This document shows, piece after piece, positions 50,901-59,900 of a stretch of DNA of 64,000 nucleotides. Within the stretch, counting starts at the first letter, position 1. Each line of letters starts with the position of its first letter. The notes under the pieces were generated by a model that had not been told where the DNA came from, made no database searches, and was given only the letters and a program-made list of their open reading frames with translations. Location: assembly GCA_963402885.1 (NCBI GenBank), contig OY727095.1, positions 15,505,001 to 15,569,000 of the forward strand, written 5' to 3'. This DNA is from Antedon bifida (taxonomy: Eukaryota > Echinodermata > Crinoidea > Comatulida > Antedonidae). The translations under genes were made by a program, and so were the position numbers.

Positions 50901-53900
50901 CTTACCAAACAAATTTCTTAGATGACCCATTAGTGCAAACAAACAGAAATGTTTTAAAGTTACATAACATCGACCATTGTTTAAAGTAAAATGTACATCG
51001 TTTTCCTTATTTTTCAATGCTATTTGTTTCCATTCATCTTCAATGCGATCTTTAACCAGTAGAGTGAATTCCCAATTCTCTTCATTTACAGCATCGTGTG
51101 GAAATGACAATGAAATGGACTTTTTGAAGCTGGTGCCTTCTGGTCCACATTTAACAATAGGTGATATTATTGATTCATGAGGATGAAATACAGGCATGCC
51201 TGTTTCCTCAAAACAATTTTCTAGCGATACTTTAACTTTCTCCCCTTTAATTGCTTCAGAATGTATCTCCAACTTGATGTCTTCATCCTTAAGATGAAGC
51301 GTTTCACCAGCAGATCCCACAATTACTTCCATAATTTGATCTGCAAAATAAAAATCTGCTGTAAGATATTACTTAATGGTATTTGATAAATAGCCATTGC
51401 CACAATTGTCTTCATTACACAATGCAAATTCTTTCAACCTGTTGTATCATACACGTGTTACATAACAAAAAAGTTTTTCATGGTTTTTTTTTTTTTATTT
51501 TGGCCAGTTTCTGTTGTGGATCAACACTACACTAGCTTATTCATAATTATATGAACAGTATATACAATACTCATTCTATTGTAGATATTTACACTGTGTT
51601 TTTAAATTATGTTTAGACTTTTTACTTTCTAGATATGATGAACGTAAAATATTAATTTCATAAGATTGATAAATTGTTTAAATAGGACGTATGACTCTCC
51701 ACATGACTGAACTACTTTACAATGTATTTATATGCAATTATATTTATTAACAAACTAGTTTTATGTTATAATATTTTGGAAATAACTTGAAATCTTTATT
51801 CCTATTATTTCATTGCATTTTCTAAATCTGTAATCATATATATGCATATAACACACTGTAACTCACCATTCTGTTTTTGAACAGGACTTGGTAAATCTGA
51901 AAATTTACCAAAAACAAAACAATTACATATAATTTTATATAAAAAGTCACGTCAACTTGGCAACACTTTTATATATTCATGACACAGATCATTGGGGAGA
52001 GGGACGACAAGGGGGATTTTATCCTATTAAAGCAGGGGCGCATCTAGCGCTAAATTTGAGAGGGGTTAAGTAATTGTGGGAGGGGGACCAGTACACAAAA
52101 ACAAGAATATCCCACTCATATTTGAACTGTATACATAATTGAAAATTAGAAAACATCTATTATAATATACACATAAAATTCAGTATAACAATCACACCCT
52201 GCAAACCGAAGATGAAGCATCACTGCTATGGCAAGCAATTTTATCAGTTACCTCCAAGTTAAACTTAAGACAAATACATTGCATTGAAGTACAATTGTAT
52301 TCAACTAAGTATAATACATTTGACTTAACTGCAATACATTTGACTTAAGTGCAGTACATTTTATTTCCACTAAAGTTGAATTGTATTTAACACTACTTGT
52401 AACACTCAACTGCAATTGCGCATAATTGGACTTAAGTGTTATATGATTGGTTTTAGCCTATAAAAGTTTGTCAACTTTCACTTTCACATTCAGGTATGGT
52501 TCCCTTTTTAGTTAGTCCTAGTAACAGTTCCACCAAGGCAAGGCTAAATATTTATTTATATTACATAGCCTATGTAAATACGTGAATGTGATTGGTTGAA
52601 ACTGCATCACATGACTACCGCTGCGCGGATCGTAAATCGTATATATCCTCGAGTACGATGATATTGACTGAGTAATTTTCGCGTAATTACTACTGGTAAG
52701 AGGAATGAAGATAACACAGCTAATAGCAGCATGTTGTAACAATGTATAGATTATCAATAACGATTCTGATAGTACTACTACTGGTAAGAGGAATGAAGAT
52801 ATCACAGCTAATAGCAGCATGTTGTAACAATGTATAGATTATCAATAATGATTCTGATAGTACTACTACTGGTAAGAGGAATGAAGATATCACAGCTAAT
52901 AGCAGCATGTTGTAACAATATATAGATTATCAATAATGATTCTGATAGTACTACTACTGGTATAAGAGGAATGAAGATATCACAGCTAATAGCAGCAAGT
53001 TGTAACAATGTATAGATTATCAATAATGATTATGATAGTACTACTACTGGTAAGAGGAATGAAGATATCACAGCTAATAGCAGCATGTTGTAACAATGTA
53101 TAGATTCTCAATAATGATTCTGATAGTACTACTACTGGTATAAGAGGAATGAAGATAACACAGCTAATAGCAGCATGTTGTAACAATGTATAGATTATCA
53201 ATAATGATTATGATAGTACTACTACTGGTAAGAGGAATGAAGATATCACAGCTAATAGCAGCATGTTGTAACAATGTATAGATTATCAATAATGATTCTG
53301 ATAGTACTACTACTGGTAAGAGGAATGAAGATATCACAGCTAATAGCAGCATGTTGTAACAATGTATAGATTATCAATAATGATTCTGATAGTACTACTA
53401 CTGGTATAAGAGGAATGAAGATATCACAGCTAATAGCAGCAAGTTGTAACAATGTATAGATTATCAATAATGATTATGATAGTACTACTACTGGTAAGAG
53501 GAATGAAGATATCACAGCTAATAGCAGCATGTTGTAACAATGTATAGATTATCAATAATGATTCTGATAGTACTACTATTGGTAAGAGGAATGAAGATAT
53601 CACAGCAATGATTATGTTGTACTACTACTGGAAGAGTATTATCAAATATGTCTATTTTCAAATAAGATAAAGTATCCTCTTTCTCTATTCTATAATTATT
53701 TAAACATGTCACTTTTTTGCAGAAATAAGTCACAAATTGTTTATAGAACAGAAATAGCCTTTTGTTTTTCAGTTTCCTGTGCTGTAGGGATGAGTGGGAG
53801 TCCTTCATGAAGAAAGTAGTGTATTAATGAAAATGTACTTAATAAAAATAAATTTATTAAATGACTCTTACATCCAAACAGCCGCTTGTAACATGCGACA

Positions 53901-56900
53901 TCCATTGTAACAGACTTGCCAGTTTCTGTACACGTTAACTTCCTGCATTGGAAATCTTTAAGAATTTGAAAATGCTTTTTGTCTAATTGATCACTACACT
54001 GACAAGGAATGCATCTCTTGAATGAAATCCCCCTTCTACCACCATCTTTAGATTGCTCGAATGACTTCTCAACTGTTGACAAAACCTAAAGATATAAATT
54101 TAATGTTGATAAATTTAACAAATATGAAAGCATCAATGATGCAGTAGCTCACAATGCAAGACATTTTATGTAATGTGAGGCAGGCAATGTTTTCAGATTT
54201 ATGGTGTAAATCTGAGAACTTGATTGGGAATAAATCTTTTAATAGGCAGTATACATATTAAAATTACTTACAATTCAATTACAAAAATAAAAGAAAACAT
54301 GGATGTAATTTGTTTACGCTGTTTACTACGTGTCCAAAGTTGGATCACCGCCTTTTTTAATGACCTAGCTTCCCGGGCCTAACATTCGTCAATGATTTAC
54401 GATGGATAAATATAATAAACAATAGGTGTGTTATAAAACAAATAATGAATGTTTTGTATTCGTTGAATGGAGAGAATATATTATTCATTGACTGCTCTAT
54501 TTTCAACTTGGCTCTCTTGGACACTTTCAGACATCAAGCAAAACCTGACAAAAAATTGAGGAGAAAACTTTTTACGTGTATTTTCATAAACTACCTCCAA
54601 ATAGATATATAATATAACTGGTAACATAACATACCAATTTACATGCTTCAGCTGAAGGTTCTTCATTACTCGTTTCATCAAAAGAATCTGTTCTTTTAAT
54701 AGCCATCTAGAAAGTAAAAATAGATGTGATGTTTAGTTATCAGAATTAAATTTAGTTTTATATGCATTTAAAGTAAATTCTGATATGACAGATTAGGGAA
54801 AGACTAAGCAACAATATTTAACTTTCATAATTTAGTGATATTTATTGAACATTAGAGATTATATATTACCTTTAACAAGAACTTTCGCTCATCATTCTTA
54901 GTAATAAATTTGTCAAGAGACAAAATCACATGATGATTTTCGTTGAGGTAAAGTTCTGCATAATTACATGCGAGTATTGGGTCAACTCCTTCCTTTTGAA
55001 ATTTGTTAAGGAATTCAATAATTAAATACGGAAACAACACGTCTGGCAGATATCCCTCAAAGTCGTAATAGATAGGCCTGCTGATAGATTGTGAATCATC
55101 AGGTAATTGTCTCACTTGTCTTGTCTTGATAGCAAGTCGCAGTGGCACAAAAAAGGATCGTTTTCCAACTGATTTCTGAAATTGTTAATTTGTAACAATG
55201 CCATTTAAACTATTTTAAGCAAACTAAAGATACTCTGTCATGTAGACATTTTCATTAGAAAGTTTATTTAAACTTTGTCTGAACATTAAACATCCAAACT
55301 ATTAAAATAATACTTTTTATCCCAAATCTTACATGCATAAAATTTAAGATTAAAGAAACAAAACCTACTGTAGATGTACTTGCCACATCTTGGCTGCTGG
55401 TTGTCTCCCTCTCACAAATGAAACCTAATTGAATCATCAGTGCTACAAGGAACTCAAAATAATTTCCGTTGTCAACTTTACTATCTTTCCATAATTTTCG
55501 CAACAAGTCTTCTTCCAGTATGCCTTTGTCCAGCTTATCAAAAGATTCTCTAAATTTAGCGGACTAAAAAAAAACCAACTATCAACCATGCATCGTATTT
55601 TGTGAGGATGACGGAAATAGCATTTAGAATAGAGATGAACCATGTGTTGGTATTTGGTATAATACAGTATTGTGGTTTAACCCTTTCACTGTGCGTAACA
55701 ATGAGAGATAGGTGATTTTTAATAAATTGCAAAAATCTACTAAATGAGATAATTTTGTAAATATTTTTGTGGTGGATAAAAGGTTGGTCTACGGTTTGGA
55801 GTTAAAAAATGGTAATTTGCATACTAATGACATCATTACAGAAGACGATATTAAAAAATATAGAGGTCGCATGTAGTGCAGGAAAATAGTTTAATACCGG
55901 CATACCCGGTAATGATGGTTATATGCAGTTGGACGACATGTTTATACCCGGTAATACTGGGTACACGCAGTAAAGGGTTAAACTGTGAAATTACTCCAAG
56001 TTAGTTTGCTATTCACTTTTATAGTGCTTCAATTATAATAGATTGAAAGCAGAATATTAAACGTGAAATAATTAAAACTTGTAAAAAAATTACAGTAAAT
56101 TACAAATGATGCCTTACGGCATACTTTTATTTTATCTACAGAAAATGTTAAGCATCTCTATCAAATATTATCAACGACAAATTCTTTGCTAAGGAATAAC
56201 AAATTACACAGAACAGGAGTAATTATACTACGGTAACACGTTTTTACAATGCAAGACATTTATGAGTCTACTTACTGGATATTTTGGGGGAACCACAGTT
56301 ACAAATTTGGTGACAATTTCAACCAGCCTCATCGGATCTAGCACGACTTTATGCCTTAATAATTTGTTGTCAGGCATGTAAACAATTTCACCAAGATCGT
56401 ACAAGAAGTTAAGCAGGACTGATTTGTTTTTTTCTTCAACAATACCATTCTTACTTGTCAGAATTTTGATCTAAAAGAAATAATAATTAGTATTATTCAG
56501 AATTAAATAAAAAATATGGGTATTACATGAAAAAATTGTTTGAAATATTGAATTTCAATGGCTAATTACCTCAGTATTTTCAAACACACAATTTATAAAT
56601 AAAACAATGGCAGCAAATATCTGAGATGAAAATTTGATTTTGGATATTGTAATCTAATTGGCTAGGCTATGGACATTTTTTAATTAAAGGCTACTTTTTT
56701 TTTAGATACTTGATAGATACTTGCAACTTAATATTTCGAAAAATGTAAACAAAACAAATAACATTTACCTCTTCTAAAGGACACACAGAAAAGGAGGGCT
56801 GTTTTTTTCCTCTTAGATCATGTAGATCACATCGAAAACGCATCCACTTTAAAGGAAAAGGCTGTTCTAAAGCTTTCATAAGTGTATCAATAACTTGTTT

Positions 56901-59900
56901 GAGATCACTAAAGCTCTTATCTGTAGTTGGTTGACTGTTTTCAATGGCAAAATAGTTGTGGTAGACATGATTTCCATATGGTTTAGTTTTAAGCACATCT
57001 TGAATAATTTTAAACACCTTTTCTGCCTGTTTGTAAATCATTTTAATAACAGTTTACGCATAATAATAATGTGTCAATTTGGTAATTTATTTAAAGTAAT
57101 ATTTAAAAACAGTTACAACTGCAATGTATCTTTGGTTGTGGCTATTTATAATATTATAGAAACAAAAGAAGTATTAACCTCATCCTTTTGCTGTTTTTCA
57201 GTCTCACCAAGCTTACCCTTGTGTGTACCCACAATAAGGATAGTTGGTTTGTCAACTTCATTCTTTTCTCTTCCACAATACGACTATGAGAATAAACTGA
57301 CAGGATGTAAGATAATATGAACTGGAGATTGGTCCAATGATGTTGAAATTTCCCCTGAAAAAGAATTACAGAACAATTAACCACAGTTAAACTTGAAATG
57401 CTTAGTTTTTAAAAACTGTTCTTATAAATTAGAAGACTTGTTCAATCACAATACCTTACTGCTGCCATGCTCTAGAAATACTTACTCCAGATGAATCAAT
57501 GAAAGTAGCAAGATCATCCAAGGGTTTACTGAGATCAAACACAACAATATATAGTGCTTGAAGTGTCATGAACATCTGCAAAAATATTTAAATATTGACT
57601 GATTAATATTCTTGAAGGCCTTTTGACAACATATGAACAAATATTATTTTTAATTGTATGTGGACCTTAAAACGTCATAGGATTTATGGCAAACGTAAAA
57701 TTCAATGAATTACCACATCACATTTTAAATATTTTTAATTACTGTGACAGTATTAGGCCTACTCATAACCTCAGAACAGAAACTGAATTCGAAATTCCCT
57801 TCACAAGACTAACTTGCAGTCAACAGTTTATACACATATCTGGACCAAAATTGTGGAAAGAATTCACTTGTAATGGTGGTAATAAACCAGTTATTTTAAA
57901 GAAACAAAATAAATGTATAAAAAAACAGGTCAAAAAATACTTTTTATCACTATATGCTGATTAACAACATGTTTTATTTAAGTTCTATATACTTGTTCTT
58001 ATGTAAAAGGGTCCTACAAAAAAACGAAGCTACAGCTTTTTTATGCAGGATCCCTGTTGTCAGTTGTACTGTAATTATGATGTACTGTAATTGATGACTA
58101 AATAAATGTGGAATAAATGAAATGAAATAAAGATGTATTGTCCCCCAAAAACATGAAAAATGAAGATTAATTAAATCAGAATTTGAATATTTATTTTGTA
58201 GTTTTAATAAAGTTAATCACTTCCATTGAAAAAAAAAACGAAAAAAAATAATGTTTTCACTTATAAAATGACAAAATATAAAAATCCATTGGCTGGTAGC
58301 CAATTTGACCATTTTTTGCTTTAAATTACATTTTTTCAGGTATATAAATTTTTTTTTTCGATCCAATTTTTGGTCAAAGTGGATAACTATTATGTTACAT
58401 TAAAGATGTATTGTCCCTTTGACTAATTCCAAAAAAATAAAAAATAAAAGATTTCGAAAAAAGGTGGGTCATTTTGAAGTATCATAGTAGTTATTAACTA
58501 TCACCAAAAATTTGTCGGAAAAAAAATCATTTAACTGAAATACATGCGTTTTTTTGTTAAAAAAATAACTTTGACTTCCAGTCAAAGTTTTCGATCAAAA
58601 CATATCCCATAATGAAACGAGCTTGTTTGGCTACTCTGTATGCATAATCATAAAACTTCCTCACAATCTGTGTGAAAATACCTTCTCAACCATGACAAGT
58701 TGTAAACAATCCTAATTAGCATATGCATATTATGCGTACTCATGGTTTGAAACCTTTGTTTACTTTCGCTCGCGATGATTTTCCAGACGAAATGTAATCA
58801 AACTAATTTACCTGTTAATTACGTAAACTTGTTGTTTTTGGCTCGAATTTTTGACTTAAAGTGAATAACTTTAATATTACTTTGATATGGCCAATTTAAA
58901 TTTAGAATATTTTGACCTTCATTTTTTTGTATTTCAAGGGACAATACATCTTTAAAATGGAATATTCAAAAAATTTTTAAGAATTATTTTTTCAGGGGAC
59001 AATACATATTAATATAATAAAGACTTTCATAAAGGTAAAAGGTAAAGGTATTAGTAGTTTTCCTCAAGCTTAACTGAAAAGTGAGCTTGACCACTGACAC
59101 TGACCAACGGCAGCCAGCAGTGAAGCGCCTACCAGATCAGCACACCGGGAGACGACCAACTATACCTTGGCCATACAATCATGTTAGTCTATACAGAAAC
59201 CTACTTACCCGATGTAGACCATGGTAGATTAATTGTCCCCCATGGTCCCAGATGTAGAATGTTTCTTCCAAAACCTCCTCCTTATTTTCCTCAACTTCCT
59301 TGATTACATCCTTATCTAATTGTTGATCTGTATCAAATGGAATAGCTTGAGTAGCTGCATCAGCACCTGTAGTGGAAACAAGTGTTTTGGTCATTCCAAA
59401 AATGGCGTCACAAGCATCATTATTTTAATATTTTAATTTATCATAGTTAATCAGTCAGTTAAAAAGTTACTATGAGTATAGTTGTCTTCATTATCATCAT
59501 AGTGAGCTTTCTTACCGGGATGGTGAGCGAAAGGGGACGGTAGATATGAAAGGATACGGTAATACATACAAAATATTAATCTGCACTTTTGTATATGCCC
59601 AGTATATATTTATGTATATTATATAGTGGGTGTAGACTGTGAATTCACTTTGATTCTTCTAGATTCATAAAAAAAAAATAAGCAAGTTTGAAAGCCCTTT
59701 TTACGGTTTTAATTAGTTCATCTTTTTTTAACATTGCTAATTAAGAAACTTATCAAACATGCCCACCAAGCCTGCATGTACAGAGTCTGTGGATGATGTC
59801 TATGAGGGGGACGGCCGCCGCCAAGTTTTCTCTAATTGTTACACAAATAGGTTGCCTCTAAGTTATAAATCTGATAACATAATTGTATTGTATACTTCTT

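Noticed and set aside
52033..52640. Second hAT element starting CAGGGGCGCATCTAGCG
   Set aside because: Only one terminus was found, with no inverted partner or 8-bp duplication nearby.
52518..53467. Repeated hydrophobic frames (MLLLAVISSFLLPVVVLSES type)
   Set aside because: Overlapping frames from the 88-bp minisatellite. The period is not a multiple of three and both paralogues have it in an intron.
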